NCBI RefSeq assembly: GCF_008064635.1
Contig: NZ_VRYZ01000003.1
Coordinates: 310,001 to 374,000, forward strand
DNA from: Parahaliea aestuarii
Lineage (GTDB): Bacteria > Pseudomonadota > Gammaproteobacteria > Pseudomonadales > Halieaceae
Direction: 5' to 3'
Length of the DNA: 64,000 nucleotides
The translations under genes and the position numbers were made by a program. Below are positions 32,705 through 43,864 of the stretch, piece by piece. Numbering within the stretch: position 1 is the stretch's first letter; every line of letters begins with the position of its first letter. The notes under the pieces were generated by a model. The model did not search any database, was not told where the DNA came from, and worked only from the letters and a program-made list of their open reading frames with translations.

Positions 32705-33847
32705 TCAGCCCGAACACCAGCCCGCCGGGTCCACCGGTTTGCCATTGTGGCGGATCTCGAAATACAGGGCCGGCCGTTCCAGGCCGCCGCTGTCGCCCAC
32801 ACCGCCGATGACGCTGCCGGCCTGGACCCATTCCCCCACTTCCCGTTGCAGGCTCTGGTTGTGGGCATACAGGCTCATGTAGCCGTCGCCGTGATCGACG
32901 ATCAGCAGCAGGCCGGAACCGCGGAACCAGTCCGCGTAAACCACCCGGCCGTGATGGATTGCCCGCACCGGCGCACCGGCCGCGGCGGGAATGTTGACGC
33001 CCTGCCAGGTCATCTTGCCGTCGTTGCGGGCGCGACCGAAACGGTTGCTGGGCTTGCCTGCCACCGGCCAGGGCATCTTGCCGCGGGCTTTGCCGAAGGG
33101 CTGGGTGTTGTCCGGCAGGGCCAGATCGATCACCGCCTGCTGGATGGTTTGCAGCAGGGCCTCCAGTTCTTTCTGGTCTTTTTTCAACTGCGCCAGGGCG
33201 TCACCCTTGCTGCTGATGTCCGCGGCCAGCGCGTCGGCGGCCTCCTGGCGGGTACCTTTCTGCGCCTCCAGCTCTACCTGTTCATCGGCCAGGGTCTGCT
33301 GCCGGGCCTGTAGCTCGTCGCGCTCGGCCTCAATACTGTCGCGCACGCCGGCCAGCTCCGCCAGAGTGGCGCGGAAGGCCTCGATCTGCGCGTTGCGGGC
33401 GTCGAAGAAATAGCGGTAATAGGCCATGGCCCGGGCCAGGGTGTGGGGGTCCTCCTGGTTCAGCAGCACCTTGAGCTGATCCTGCCGGCCCATCTTCCAG
33501 GCGGTTTCCAGTTCCTCGGCGATGCGCTTCTGCTGCCGGGCCCGGCGCTGTTCCAGTTGCGTTTGCTGCTCCGCCAGGGCGGCCAGTTCGCGCTCGCTGG
33601 CGGTGATGTCCGCGCGGGTCGCGGCAATTTGCTTCTGCAATTCGCCGAGGGCGGTTTCCGCCTTGCGCAGTTCTGCCAGCAGTGTGTCGCGGCGGGTGCG
33701 GGCGCTGCTGAGCTCGCGGTCGAGCTGCTTGATCTCCTTTTGCAGGGTCTGCAGCCTGGCCTTGGTCTCGCCTTCGTCGCTCTGCGCAAGGCTCAAAGGC
33801 GCCGCCAGCAGCAGCGCCAGCAGCAGCGGTGCCGGGCGCGATCTCAC
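32705..33847 (-). CDS. envC: murein hydrolase activator EnvC
   Basis: This 380-residue periplasmic protein has a signal peptide (PLLLALLLAAPLSLAQ) and a long coiled coil at about 25-250 (e.g. ETKARLQTLQKEIKQLDREL). The C-terminal LytM/M23 domain contains GVNIPAAAGAPVRAIHHGRV, VDHGDGYMSLYAHNQ and YFEIRHNGKPVDP. The first M23 metal ligands are absent, as in EnvC, which activates amidases AmiA/B at the septum instead of cutting murein itself. It lies 4 bp after gpmI, as in many gammaproteobacteria. Confidence 0.94.
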   Translation of the reverse strand: MRSRPAPLLLALLLAAPLSLAQSDEGETKARLQTLQKEIKQLDRELSSARTRRDTLLAELRKAETALGELQKQIAATRADITASERELAALAEQQTQLEQRRARQQKRIAEELETAWKMGRQDQLKVLLNQEDPHTLARAMAYYRYFFDARNAQIEAFRATLAELAGVRDSIEAERDELQARQQTLADEQVELEAQKGTRQEAADALAADISSKGDALAQLKKDQKELEALLQTIQQAVIDLALPDNTQPFGKARGKMPWPVAGKPSNRFGRARNDGKMTWQGVNIPAAAGAPVRAIHHGRVVYADWFRGSGLLLIVDHGDGYMSLYAHNQSLQREVGEWVQAGSVIGGVGDSGGLERPALYFEIRHNGKPVDPAGWCSG

Positions 33848-33851
33848 TGCT

Positions 33852-35399
33852 TCAGGCGTTCGCGCGGCTGAGGTTGCGACCGGTCATTTCCTCCGGCTGG
33901 GGCAGGTCCATCAGGCCCAACAGGGTCGGGGCGATATCGGCGAGAATGCCACCGGCCGGGTCCAGGCTCAGGTCGCGCTTGCCGATGTAGACCAGCGGCA
34001 CGTGTTCGGTGGTGTGCTGGGTATGCACCTGGCCGGAATCGTAGTCCTGCATCTGTTCACAGTTGCCGTGGTCGGCGGTGACCAGGGCCTGGCCGCCGTG
34101 TTCCAGCAGTGCCGCTTCCACTCGCCCCAGGCACTCGTCCAGCGCTTCCACCGCCTTGACCGCCGCCTCATAGACACCGGTGTGCCCGACCATGTCGCCG
34201 TTGGCGTAGTTGCAGACGATAAGGTCGTACTTGCCGGAGCCGATGGCCTCTACCAGCCGGTCGGTCAGCTCCGGGGCGCTCATTTCCGGCTTCAGGTCGT
34301 AGGTGGCCACATCGGGGGAGGGGATCATCACCCGCTCCTCGCCGGGAAATTCCTGTTCGCGGCCGCCGCTGAAGAAAAAAGTGACGTGGGCGTATTTCTC
34401 GGTCTCGGCGATACGCAGCTGGGTCATGTTGCGCTGGGCCAGGTAGTCGCCGAGGACATTGCTCAGGCTCTCCGGGGGAAAGGCGCAGGGGGCGTCGAGA
34501 CTGGCGGCGTATTCGGTGGTGGTGACGAAGGCCGCCAGTTCAGGCACCGCGCCGCGATCAAAGCCGCTGAAGTCGGCATCGACAAAGGCGTGGCTGAGCT
34601 GGCGGGCGCGGTCAGCGCGGAAGTTCATGAACAGCACCGCGTCGCCGTCCTTGATGGCGGCATCGGAACCGCCGATCAGGGTGGGCTGTACGAATTCGTC
34701 GTTCTCGTCGCGGTGGTAGGCCGCGCCCAGCGCCTCGCCAGAGTTTTCCGCAGTGAAGGGGGCTTTGGCTTTTACCAACAGGTTCCAGGCGCTCTCGATA
34801 CGGTCCCAGCGATTGTCGCGGTCCATGGCGTAGTAGCGACCCACAATGCTGGCCACCCGGCCGCAGCCGAGCTCGGAAAACAGGGCATCGGCTTTTTCCA
34901 GCGAAGCGGCGGCGCTGCGGGGCGGGGTGTCGCGACCGTCCAGGAAGGCGTGCAGGTAGACCTTGCTGGCACCGCGTTTGGCGGCCAGGCGAACCGCTGC
35001 GAAGATCTGCTCCTCGTGGCTGTGTACACCGCCGGGTGACAGCAACCCCAGCACATGGACCGCTCCGCCCTTGGCTACCGCCTTGTCGATGGCGTCGGTG
35101 TAGACCGGATTCTGGTCAAAGCTGCCGTCTTCGATGGCTTTGTCGATACGGGTGATGTTCTGGTAGATGACGCGTCCGGCGCCCAGGCTCATGTGGCCGA
35201 CTTCGGAATTCCCCATTTGCCCGGCGGGCAGGCCCACATCCAGCCCGGAGCCGGAGATCAGGGTGTGGGGCTGTTCCCGCCACAGGCGGTCCCACACCGG
35301 GGTGCTGGCATTGGCGATGGCGTTGTCCCGGCTGTCCTCGCGGTAGCCGAAGCCGTCCAGCACAATCAGTACGGTGGGGTGCTTGCCTGTGTCGCTCAT
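33852..35399 (-). CDS. gpmI: 2,3-bisphosphoglycerate-independent phosphoglycerate mutase
   Basis: This 515-residue, Mn-dependent glycolytic enzyme of the alkaline phosphatase superfamily has the metal Asp in [13 protein letters not shown] and the phosphorylated Ser65 in GNSEVGHMS. It also has [36 protein letters not shown], and the C-terminal metal ligands VTADHGNCE and HTTEHVPLV. Every expected motif is present. It is divergent from the rhodanese-grxC-secB unit across a 240-bp gap and heads the envC-ctpA block. Confidence 0.97.
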   Translation of the reverse strand: MSDTGKHPTVLIVLDGFGYREDSRDNAIANASTPVWDRLWREQPHTLISGSGLDVGLPAGQMGNSEVGHMSLGAGRVIYQNITRIDKAIEDGSFDQNPVYTDAIDKAVAKGGAVHVLGLLSPGGVHSHEEQIFAAVRLAAKRGASKVYLHAFLDGRDTPPRSAAASLEKADALFSELGCGRVASIVGRYYAMDRDNRWDRIESAWNLLVKAKAPFTAENSGEALGAAYHRDENDEFVQPTLIGGSDAAIKDGDAVLFMNFRADRARQLSHAFVDADFSGFDRGAVPELAAFVTTTEYAASLDAPCAFPPESLSNVLGDYLAQRNMTQLRIAETEKYAHVTFFFSGGREQEFPGEERVMIPSPDVATYDLKPEMSAPELTDRLVEAIGSGKYDLIVCNYANGDMVGHTGVYEAAVKAVEALDECLGRVEAALLEHGGQALVTADHGNCEQMQDYDSGQVHTQHTTEHVPLVYIGKRDLSLDPAGGILADIAPTLLGLMDLPQPEEMTGRNLSRANA

Positions 35400-35548
35400 G
35401 GGGAATCCGCTAAAGTCTGGGGACGAAACCCCGGCATTTTACACGCTCTGGCGGCCAATCGCAGCGCCGGGGTGGCGGGAGAGCAAGCATCGTCGACCGG
35501 TTGCGGGCTGGAGCGTCGGTGGAGGTGGCCCGGGCTCCGGCGAGCGGC

Positions 35549-35554
35549 TATAAT
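35549..35554 (+). promoter_or_regulatory. -10 box of the rhodanese-grxC-secB unit
   Basis: TATAAT followed by TGCCGCCTTTTTAAA, 85 bp before the rhodanese ATG. The -35 region is not clearly conserved. The GC-rich stretch between the -10 box and the likely start site is the recurring feature also seen at 14232, 45712 and 47835. Confidence 0.5.
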
Positions 35555-35639
35555 TGCCGCCTTTTTAAACAGCGGTAGCTGCCTCGGGTAGCCCGCCCCG
35601 GCCCTCGGCCGGTGACTATCCGGATTTCTATACGCTCCC

Positions 35640-36053
35640 ATGGCACTATTCTTCGAATTTCTCACCCAGCAATGGATTCTGGTCGCCGCCCTGTTGGCCG
35701 CGGTCGGCATGCTGATTTTTCACGAATCGCGCAAGGCCGGCCCCTCCCTGAGTCCGCAGCAGGCCATCAACCTGGTGAATCGGGAAGGCGGGGTGTTCGT
35801 GGATTTGCGCGACGGCGCCGATTTCAAGCAGGGCCATATCACCGGCGCCCTGCACATACCCTCGGCCAAGCTGGACGATCGCAAGGGAGAACTTGAAAAA
35901 TACCGCGCCGCCCCCATAGTGCTGGTATGCAAGATGGGTCAACAGGCCGGCGCCGCGGGCAAGAAGCTCAAGGCCAGCGGTTTCGACAAGGTCTACAAGA
36001 TGACCGGCGGCATGATGGAGTGGGGCAACCTGCAGTTGCCCACCACCAAATAA
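35640..36053 (+). CDS. membrane-anchored rhodanese-like protein
   Basis: This 137-residue protein has one N-terminal membrane helix (QQWILVAALLAAVGMLIF) and a cytoplasmic rhodanese domain with VFVDLRDGADFKQGHITGAL and the active-site loop VCKMGQQAG carrying the Cys nucleophile. This matches the YibN family. The gene leads rhodanese-grxC-secB, the same order as in E. coli and relatives; its sulfur-transfer partner is unknown. Confidence 0.92.
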   Translation: MALFFEFLTQQWILVAALLAAVGMLIFHESRKAGPSLSPQQAINLVNREGGVFVDLRDGADFKQGHITGALHIPSAKLDDRKGELEKYRAAPIVLVCKMGQQAGAAGKKLKASGFDKVYKMTGGMMEWGNLQLPTTK

Positions 36054-36066
36054 CAACGCGCCAGCA

Positions 36067-36330
36067 ATGACAGCCAAAGTAACCATTTACACCACCCCCT
36101 ACTGCCCCTTCTGTATCCGCGCCAAGCAGTTACTGGACGGCAAGCAGGTGAGCTACAAAGAGATCGGCGTCGATCGCGACCCGGACCTGCGCCGGGAAAT
36201 GATGCAGCGCAGCGGCCGTCGCACCGTGCCGCAGATCTGGATCGGCGAGCGCCATGTGGGTGGTTTCGATGATCTGGCTGCCCTGGATCGCCAGGGCGAC
36301 CTGAACGGCCTGCTCGGGCTGGCAAACTGA
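36067..36330 (+). CDS. grxC: glutaredoxin 3
   Basis: This 87-residue glutaredoxin has the dithiol active site YCPFC (residues about 11-15), cis-Pro in TVPQIW and the GSH-binding GGFDDL motif near the C-terminus. It uses glutathione to reduce disulfides in the cytoplasm. It lies between the rhodanese and secB genes, with gaps of 13 and 29 bp. Confidence 0.96.
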   Translation: MTAKVTIYTTPYCPFCIRAKQLLDGKQVSYKEIGVDRDPDLRREMMQRSGRRTVPQIWIGERHVGGFDDLAALDRQGDLNGLLGLAN

Positions 36331-36359
36331 CTTTTACATCACTAGTGGAGGAAGGCCCC

Positions 36360-36875
36360 ATGGCCGACGAACAAGCAGTACCCGGGCAGGAAGCGCCCCA
36401 ACAGCAGTTTTCCCTGCAGCGTATCTACACCAAGGATCTCTCCTTCGAGTCTCCTTCCAGCCCGGCCATCTTTCGCAAGCAGTGGCAGCCCAAGGTCAAT
36501 GTCGACCTGAACACCAAGAGCGACAAGCTCGACGACAACGGCAACTACGAAGTCGTGCTGACCATCACCCTGACCGCCAAGGTGGAGGAGGAAACCGCTT
36601 TCCTGGTGGAAGTGCAGCAGGCGGGCATTTTCTTCATCACCGGTATCGAGGGCGAGAACCTGCGTCGCGTGCTGGGCACGGCCTGCCCCAACATCCTGTT
36701 CCCCTATGCCCGTGAGAACATCGACGCGGTCTGCATCAAGGGCGGTTTCCCCGCGGTGATGCTGGCGCCGGTGAACTTCGATGCGCTGTACCAGCAGGCG
36801 CTGGCGCAAGCGCAGGCCCAGGCTGGCGACGCTGCTCCCGCCGCGGCCGAGGGTGGCGAAGCCGCTACTCACTAA
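36360..36875 (+). CDS. secB: protein-export chaperone SecB
   Basis: This 171-residue chaperone keeps preproteins unfolded and passes them to SecA. It has the conserved [19 protein letters not shown], the [20 protein letters not shown] core and [20 protein letters not shown]. An Ala/Gln/Glu-rich tail follows. The ATG at 36360 follows GTGGAGGAAGG. A strong terminator lies 17 bp after the stop, closing the unit. Confidence 0.97.
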   Translation: MADEQAVPGQEAPQQQFSLQRIYTKDLSFESPSSPAIFRKQWQPKVNVDLNTKSDKLDDNGNYEVVLTITLTAKVEEETAFLVEVQQAGIFFITGIEGENLRRVLGTACPNILFPYARENIDAVCIKGGFPAVMLAPVNFDALYQQALAQAQAQAGDAAPAAAEGGEAATH

Positions 36876-36891
36876 GCGGTCAAGTGACAGC

Positions 36892-36929
36892 GAAAACCCA
36901 CTCTCGCGGAAGCGGGGGTGGGTTTTTTG
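36892..36929 (+). terminator. terminator after secB, possibly bidirectional
   Basis: AAAACCCAC and GTGGGTTTT arms enclose a 16-nt GC-rich loop, and a T-run follows on the plus strand; an A-run on the other side gives a T-run on the minus strand. It lies between the convergent secB and trmL genes. Confidence 0.8.
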
Positions 36930-36940
36930 TTTTACAGCGC

Positions 36941-37417
36941 TCACCCCAGCGCCGGAAACCCCAACTGCCGCAGGGCCTCGTACAGCACCAGCGCCGCTGT
37001 ATTACTGAGATTCAGACTGCGACTGCCCTTGCGCATGGGTACGCGAAGGCGCTGCCCGGCGGGCAGGCTGTCGCGGATTGACGGCGGCAGGCCGCGGGTC
37101 TCCGGGCCGAACAGCAGCGCATCCGAGGGTTGGTAGATGACTTCGTGGTAGGGCGTACTGCCGTGCGTAGTCAGGCCCAGCAGGCGCGTGTCCGGGTGGG
37201 CGGCAATGAAGCTGTCCAGGTCCGGCCAGGTTTGTACTGCCGCAAACTCCCGGTAGTCCAGGCCGGCGCGGCGCAGTTTCTTATCGTCCAGGTCAAAACC
37301 CAGCGGCTCGATCAGGTGCAACTGGCTGCCGGTGTTGGCGCACAGGCGGATGATATTGCCGGTATTCGGTGGAATTTCCGGCTGGTAGAGCACAATGCTG
37401 GGGGCGGATGGCGGCAT
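36941..37417 (-). CDS. trmL: tRNA (cytidine/uridine-34-2'-O)-methyltransferase
   Basis: This 158-residue SPOUT methyltransferase modifies the wobble base of leucine tRNAs. It has the [18 protein letters not shown] start, [11 protein letters not shown] and the knot-forming [19 protein letters not shown]. The length and motifs match TrmL closely. It stands alone, convergent with secB and ahead of ntrC on the same strand with 44 bp between them. Confidence 0.95.
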   Translation of the reverse strand: MPPSAPSIVLYQPEIPPNTGNIIRLCANTGSQLHLIEPLGFDLDDKKLRRAGLDYREFAAVQTWPDLDSFIAAHPDTRLLGLTTHGSTPYHEVIYQPSDALLFGPETRGLPPSIRDSLPAGQRLRVPMRKGSRSLNLSNTAALVLYEALRQLGFPALG

Positions 37418-37461
37418 CGGCGCAGTCTAGCGGCGGCCGCAGTGCATCGCCAGCGGCGCCG

Positions 37462-38865
<1,404 letters not shown>

Positions 38866-38869
38866 TCTG

Positions 38870-39919
38870 TTATTCCATTGGTAGGTAAATGGTAAAGCGC
38901 GTACAGCCCGGCTCGCTCTGGCTCTCGAGCAGGCCGCCGTGGCGATTGATGATCGACTGGGCGATCGACAGGCCGAGGCCGGTGCCGTCGGCGCGGCCGG
39001 TCACCATGGGCACGAAAATCGACTGTTGTAGTTCCTCGGGGATGCCCGGGCCGTTGTCGGTGATGTCGATGCGGCACACCAGGCGGTGGCGCTGGGCGCC
39101 GATGGTAAATTGGCGCTGGGCGCGGGTGCGCAGGCAGATGCTGCAGTCGGCGGGCGAATCCGCCGCCTGCATGGCGTTGCGCATGATGTTCAGCACCACC
39201 TGGATCAGTTGCACCCGGTCGCCGGGAAGGTCCGGCAGGCTGGGGTCGTAGTCGCGGGTGATGGTGACCTCGCCGCCGCTTTCGGCGCTGATCAGGTTGC
39301 GCACGTGCTCGAGGATTTCGTGGATGTTGAGATCCGCCAGCTGCAATTGGTGGTGGGGGCCCAGCAGGCGGTCCACCAGGTCGCGCAGGCGATCGGCCTC
39401 GCGAATAATGACGCGGGTGTATTCAGCCAGGTCGTTGTCCGGCAGCTCTTTGGCCAGCAACTGGGCGGCGCCGCGCACGCCCCCCAGGGGATTCTTGATT
39501 TCGTGGGCCAGTCCGCGGATGACGGCGCGGGTGGTTTCCTGGGCCTGCTGCATGCCCTCTTCGCGGCTGATGCGCTGCAGACGATCCACGGGCTGCAGCT
39601 CCAGCAGGAGAGTGTCCACTTCCCCCGACAGCAGGATGGGGGTGGCGAAGAGGTCCAGGTGGATCGTCTGGCCGGTATGCAGTTGCAGGGCCATACCGCG
39701 GCGGGCCACCGGTGCGCGCGCCTCCAGCACATGGTTCAGGGTATCAATGAGCTCGTCTGGCTCGCTGCTCAACAGGGAGGCGTGTTGGCTCTCGATCCGG
39801 CCGGCGGAGGATTCCATCAGGGCCTGGGCTGCCGCGTTGATGGAAGTCACACGCAGCCCGGCATCCAGGGCGATAACTCCGGTGCTCAGATTGTCGAGAA
39901 TGTCCTGTTGTTGTGCCAT
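38870..39919 (-). CDS. glnL: nitrogen regulation histidine kinase NtrB
   Basis: This 349-residue cytoplasmic kinase has an N-terminal PAS domain (ILDNLSTGVIALDAGLRV), the phospho-acceptor helix with His in LAHEIKNPLGG and the ATPase boxes NIMRNAMQAA, DNGPGIPEE and GTGLGLSIA. The ATG at 39919 was chosen because the upstream 31 codons are unlike the family. PII proteins control it; none is in this window. It pairs with ntrC downstream. Confidence 0.95.
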   Translation of the reverse strand: MAQQQDILDNLSTGVIALDAGLRVTSINAAAQALMESSAGRIESQHASLLSSEPDELIDTLNHVLEARAPVARRGMALQLHTGQTIHLDLFATPILLSGEVDTLLLELQPVDRLQRISREEGMQQAQETTRAVIRGLAHEIKNPLGGVRGAAQLLAKELPDNDLAEYTRVIIREADRLRDLVDRLLGPHHQLQLADLNIHEILEHVRNLISAESGGEVTITRDYDPSLPDLPGDRVQLIQVVLNIMRNAMQAADSPADCSICLRTRAQRQFTIGAQRHRLVCRIDITDNGPGIPEELQQSIFVPMVTGRADGTGLGLSIAQSIINRHGGLLESQSEPGCTRFTIYLPME

Positions 39920-40184
39920 GCCTGCCCCATGATTGACCGCTCTGCTGCGGCATGCATCTTGGCGTAGCAAAAATAGAGCCAAAAAGAAGCACGCGGGTGC
40001 AGAAACTTTCAAAGTCCGGAAATCGCTGAAATTTCAGGCGTCTGCTGTTGTCTTTGCCTGATTTTTCGCGAACTTCCCAGATTCGCGGCAAAGCAGGGCG
40101 GTGCGGGCAGGACCTTTTTCGCCTACCTGTGCGCCAAAATGGTGCACTGTCTGCGCGCAGGTGTCCAGTCTGGGGCTTGCGCCG

Positions 40185-40721
40185 TCACGGGCTGCGCCGG
40201 GGCAGCATGGGACGCATCAGCTGGGAGTTGTTGCGGAGATTGCTGCGCAGGCCCTCAACGCCCTGCGGGGGCTTGGCCAGCGGTGGCCGGGGGTGGGGGC
40301 GATGTTGGTGGTGCGGTCGCCGCGGCGGGTCGAGGTAGACCGGGTAGGGGTAGCCGTAACCACCGGGGTAGGCGAGGTCGTCGTATTCGCTGGCCTGTTC
40401 GCTGGCTGCGAGGGCGGCCTGGCGTTCAGCCTGCTGGCGCAGCAACTCGGCGCGGTGCTGCTCCCGTTCGCGGCGGTCGGCCGCCATGCGGTCGGTGGTT
40501 TCACGCATGTGTTCCAGGTGCTGCTGGTAGTCGGAATCCGCGCCGGGTTCAGCAGTTTGGAACTCGAGGGTTTCGCCGCTGGTTCCGGCCGCTGGCGGGC
40601 TGTCGGAAAAGCTGACGACGCCATTTTCGTCCACTGTTTTGTAGACCGTGGCGGTGTCGGCCTGGGCGATCGCGGAGTACAGCGTGAATGCACCCAGAAG
40701 GTGGGCAACGTAGCATCTCAT
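40185..40721 (-). CDS. DUF4124-type exported protein
   Basis: This 178-residue protein has a signal peptide (VAHLLGAFTLYSAIAQA), then a short beta domain TVYKTVDENGVVSFSDSPP that is the hallmark of DUF4124. A charged helix (RMAADRREREQHRAELLRQQ) and a Pro/His/Tyr-rich tail (GGYGYPYPVYLDPPRRP) follow. DUF4124 proteins are periplasmic and of unknown function. It lies between ntrB and glnA, on the same strand as both, but a terminator precedes it. Confidence 0.85.
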   Translation of the reverse strand: MRCYVAHLLGAFTLYSAIAQADTATVYKTVDENGVVSFSDSPPAAGTSGETLEFQTAEPGADSDYQQHLEHMRETTDRMAADRREREQHRAELLRQQAERQAALAASEQASEYDDLAYPGGYGYPYPVYLDPPRRPHHQHRPHPRPPLAKPPQGVEGLRSNLRNNSQLMRPMLPRRSP

Positions 40722-40783
40722 GCCCGCAAGTATAGTCCGTCCGGCACCGGCCGGCCCGTGGGAAAGTGACGTAGCGGAAAGAA

Positions 40784-40809
40784 AAAAGCCCGCGCGGGGC
40801 GGGCTTTCC
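40784..40809 (-). terminator. rho-independent terminator after glnA
   Basis: On the minus strand GAAAGCCCGC and GCGGGCTTTTTTC form a GC-rich stem with a short loop and a T-run. It lies 21 bp after the glnA stop. Confidence 0.85.
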
Positions 40810-40829
40810 GGGTGCGTGAAGCGCGGCGC

Positions 40830-42236
40830 TTACACGGAGTAGTACATGTCGAACTCGACCGGGTGAGTGGTCATGTCCAGGCGCTGTACGTCTTCCTGCT
40901 TCAGTTCGATGTAGCCGTCGATCATGTCGTCGGTGAATACGCCACCCTCGGTCAGGAAGCTGCGGTCTGCATCCAGGGCCTCCAGGGCCATGGTCAGGCT
41001 GGAGCACACGGTGGGGATCAGCTTGCCTTCTTCGGGCGGCAGGTCGTACAGATCCTTGTCGGCGGCGTCGCCGGGGTGGATCTTGTTCTTGATGCCGTCG
41101 ATGCCCGCCATCAGCATGGCCGCGAAGGCCAGGTAGGGGTTGGCGGTGGGGTCGGGGAAGCGGACTTCCACGCGCTTGCCCTTGGGGCTCGGCTCGTAGG
41201 GAATACGGATGGAAGCGGAGCGGTTGCGGGCGGAGTAGGCCAGCATGACCGGGGCTTCGAAGCCGGGAACCAGGCGCTTGTAGGAGTTGGTGGACGCGTT
41301 GGTGAAGGCGTTCAGGGCGCGGGCGTGCTTGATGATACCGCCGATGTAGAACAGGGCAGCATCTGACAGGCCGGCATAGCCGTCACCGGCAAAGATGTTC
41401 TCGCCGTCCTTGGAGATGGACTGGTGAACGTGCATGCCGGAGCCGTTGTCGCCCACCAGCGGCTTGGGCATGAAGGTGGCGGTTTTGCCATAGGCATGGG
41501 CCACGTTGTGCACGCAGTACTTGAGGATCTGTACTTCGTCAGCCTTCTTGATCAGGGTGTTGAACTTGACGCCGATCTCACACTGGCCGGCGGTGCCCAC
41601 TTCGTGGTGGTGCACTTCGATAGGCAGGCCCATCTGCGCCATGGCGGTACACATGGCGGCGCGGATGTCGTGCAGCGAGTCTACCGGGGGCACAGGGAAG
41701 TAGCCGCCTTTGACGCGCGGGCGGTGACCGATGTTGCCCTCGTCGAATGCCAGGTTGGAAGACCAGGCCGCTTCGTCGGAGCTGATTTTGTAGCCGGCGC
41801 CGCTGATGTCGGCGTACCACTTGATGTCGTCGAACACGAAGAACTCGGGCTCCGGGCCGAAGAAGGCGGTGTCGCCGATACCGGTGGTTTTCAGGTACTC
41901 CTCGGCGCGACGCGCCACGGAGCGCGGATCGCGCTCGTAGCCCTGCATGGTGGTGGGCTCGACGATGTCGCAGCGCAGGATGACGGTGGTGTCATCGGTG
42001 AAGGGGTCCAGGACGCAGGTGCTGTCGTCGGGCATGAGGATCATGTCGGACTCGTTGATGCCCTTCCAGCCGGAAATGGAGGAGCCATCGAACATCTTGC
42101 CTTCTTCGAACATGTCTTCGTCGACTTCGCTGGCAGGGATGGTGACGTGCTGCTCTTTGCCGCGGGTATCGGTGAAGCGCAGATCCACCCAGCTAGCTTC
42201 GCTTTCTGTGATCAGATTCAGAGTTTGCTCTGACAT
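40830..42236 (-). CDS. glnA: glutamine synthetase type I
   Basis: This 468-residue GSI is the main ammonia-assimilation enzyme. It has [17 protein letters not shown], the glutamate-site [18 protein letters not shown], the catalytic [10 protein letters not shown] and the adenylylation site with Tyr in [10 protein letters not shown]. The Tyr means it can be inactivated by GlnE. GGAGGAAAA lies just before the ATG. The 341-bp gap upstream is discussed separately; I found no clear sigma-54 promoter there. Confidence 0.98.
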   Translation of the reverse strand: MSEQTLNLITESEASWVDLRFTDTRGKEQHVTIPASEVDEDMFEEGKMFDGSSISGWKGINESDMILMPDDSTCVLDPFTDDTTVILRCDIVEPTTMQGYERDPRSVARRAEEYLKTTGIGDTAFFGPEPEFFVFDDIKWYADISGAGYKISSDEAAWSSNLAFDEGNIGHRPRVKGGYFPVPPVDSLHDIRAAMCTAMAQMGLPIEVHHHEVGTAGQCEIGVKFNTLIKKADEVQILKYCVHNVAHAYGKTATFMPKPLVGDNGSGMHVHQSISKDGENIFAGDGYAGLSDAALFYIGGIIKHARALNAFTNASTNSYKRLVPGFEAPVMLAYSARNRSASIRIPYEPSPKGKRVEVRFPDPTANPYLAFAAMLMAGIDGIKNKIHPGDAADKDLYDLPPEEGKLIPTVCSSLTMALEALDADRSFLTEGGVFTDDMIDGYIELKQEDVQRLDMTTHPVEFDMYYSV

Positions 42237-42577
42237 TGGTTTTCCTCCATGGGATTGTTTTCAAGCCGCTTGCGGCCGAATTGGTGCGTTGTTCCGGGCT
42301 GGGGAGCGGTCTCCCCTGGCGCCTTGTCCTGGCCCGGAGCCTCAAGACAACAGCTGCGCCGCAGGCATGCCGGCGGCAACTATTTGAAATTCAAAAAGTT
42401 TCTTCCGGGATAGTGGTGATACCAACGAGCGTCAGTGGGGCGACATGCCGGCCTGATCAGACGCAGTGTTATCGCCTCTGTGGGAAGCGTTGTCAAGTTC
42501 GGGGGAGCGCGGCTCCCGGGAACTTGACCTCGATAGACGGCCCGGCAGCGGCCGGGCCGGTTTGACACTACAGATTG
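42237..42577. other. 341-bp gap between glnA and glnII
   Basis: It holds the glnA promoter region and the glnII 3' flank. A GC-rich inverted repeat at 42540-42558 (GGCCCGG...CCGGGCC) lacks a T-run, so I do not call it a terminator. GCACCAATT near 42278 (minus strand) is a possible weak NtrC half-site. No GG-N10-GC promoter was found. Confidence 0.4.
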
Positions 42578-43594
42578 TTAAAAGCCCGCTTCTTTGCAGG
42601 TTTTAATGATGGCGGCGGCCACCTTGTAGGGATCAGCATTCGAGGCGGGACGGCGGTCTTCCAGGCGACCCTTCCAGCCATCTTCAACGGTACCAACCGG
42701 GATGCGGATGGACGCGCCGCGGTCGGATACGCCGTAGCTGAACTCGTCGATGGACTGCGTTTCGTGGCGACCGGTCAGGCGCTGGTGGTTGTCGGCACCG
42801 TAAACGCTGATGTGGCGCTCGATGTTCTTGCCGAACTCCTCGCAGATCCGGGTGAAGATCTCTTCCTTGCCTTCGTCGCGCATTGCGCCATTGGAAAAGT
42901 TGGCGTGCATGCCGGAGCCGTTCCAGTCGGTGTCGCCGAGGGGCTTGGGGTGCCAGTTAATGGAGTAGCCGTATTTCTCGGCGGTGCGCTCGAGGAGGTA
43001 GCGGCCCAGCCAGATTTCGTCGCCGGCGCGGCGGGCGCCCTTGGCGAAGATCTGGAATTCCCACTGGCCGGCGGCGACTTCGGCGTTGATGCCTTCGACG
43101 TTCAGGCCGGCGGCCAGGCACAGGTCCAGGTGCTCTTCGATGATTTCACGGCAGTACGCATTCTTTGCGCCGACCGAGCAGTAGTAGGGACCCTGGGGGT
43201 CGGGGAAACCGCCGGCGGGGAAGCCCGGTGGGCGGTCGGTGGTGGCGTCCCACAGGAAGTATTCCTGCTCGAAACCGAACCAGTAATCTTCGTCATCGTC
43301 GCCTTCGATGATGGTTGCGCGACCGTTGGATACATGCGGGCTGCCGTCGGCGTTGAGAACCTCGGTCATCACCAGGTAGGCGTTCTGGCGATCGGGGTCG
43401 GGGATGATCATGACCGGTTTCAGCAGGCAGTCAGAGGCATTGCCCTCGGCCTGTTCGGTCGAGCTGCCATCGAAGCACCACATCGGGCACTCTTCCAGGG
43501 TACCGCCAAAATCCTTGCGGACCATTGTCTTGCTGCGCAGGCTCTGGGTTGGGGTGTAGCCGTCGAGCCAAATGTATTCCAGCTTGCTTTTCAT
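42578..43594 (-). CDS. glnII: glutamine synthetase type II (eukaryotic-like GlnII)
   Basis: This 338-residue enzyme is of the octa/decameric GSII class, not the dodecameric GSI class. It starts MKSKLEYIWLDGYTPTQSLR and has MWCFDGSSTEQAEGNASDC, WNGSGMHANFS and TGRHETQSIDEFSYG. Bacterial GSII usually serves nitrogen-limited growth under NtrC control. Here a sigma-54 promoter lies 79 bp upstream. No adenylylation site like that of GSI is present. It is separate from glnA by 341 bp. Confidence 0.96.
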   Translation of the reverse strand: MKSKLEYIWLDGYTPTQSLRSKTMVRKDFGGTLEECPMWCFDGSSTEQAEGNASDCLLKPVMIIPDPDRQNAYLVMTEVLNADGSPHVSNGRATIIEGDDDEDYWFGFEQEYFLWDATTDRPPGFPAGGFPDPQGPYYCSVGAKNAYCREIIEEHLDLCLAAGLNVEGINAEVAAGQWEFQIFAKGARRAGDEIWLGRYLLERTAEKYGYSINWHPKPLGDTDWNGSGMHANFSNGAMRDEGKEEIFTRICEEFGKNIERHISVYGADNHQRLTGRHETQSIDEFSYGVSDRGASIRIPVGTVEDGWKGRLEDRRPASNADPYKVAAAIIKTCKEAGF

Positions 43595-43672
43595 CTTGCG
43601 AGTCTCTTGTGATAAGGGTTGATACTTGGAAGAACCTCATCCCGCCGGTTCATCTTTAGCAGTCTCTGGAAA

Positions 43673-43689
43673 AGCAAAAACCGTTCCAA
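43673..43689 (-). promoter_or_regulatory. sigma-54 promoter of glnII
   Basis: TTGGAACGGTTTTTGCT matches the sigma-54 consensus YTGGCACGRNNNTTGCW with one mismatch, and GG and GC are separated by exactly 10 bases. It lies 79 bp upstream of the glnII ATG in the correct orientation. Confidence 0.85.
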
Positions 43690-43806
43690 TATTGGCCTTG
43701 CTGCACCAGATAGAGGAATTGCCCCCGTTAACGCCCCGCAAATGGGCGGATTACAGGCGCAGCGGTCGGATACGGTGTGTTCGCTGGCGGGCAGCGCAGA
43801 TTTTTA

Positions 43807-43823
43807 TGCACCATAATTGTGCG
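43807..43823. promoter_or_regulatory. probable NtrC-binding site upstream of glnII
   Basis: TGCACC, 5 bases, then TGTGCG matches the NtrC palindrome TGCACC-N5-GGTGCA at 10 of 12 positions. Another half-site TGGTGCA lies at 43848. Both lie roughly 120-180 bp upstream of the sigma-54 promoter, typical of enhancer sites. Confidence 0.6.
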
Positions 43824-43864
43824 CACATTTGTCTGGGCGATCCATTGTGGTGCATAGGGGCTTG

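Noticed and set aside
42540..42558. GC-rich inverted repeat downstream of glnII as a terminator
   Set aside because: The stem is strong but no T-run follows in either direction.
42237..42577. Sigma-54 promoter for glnA
   Set aside because: No GG-N10-GC pattern with the flanking TGG/TTGC bases was found in the right orientation.
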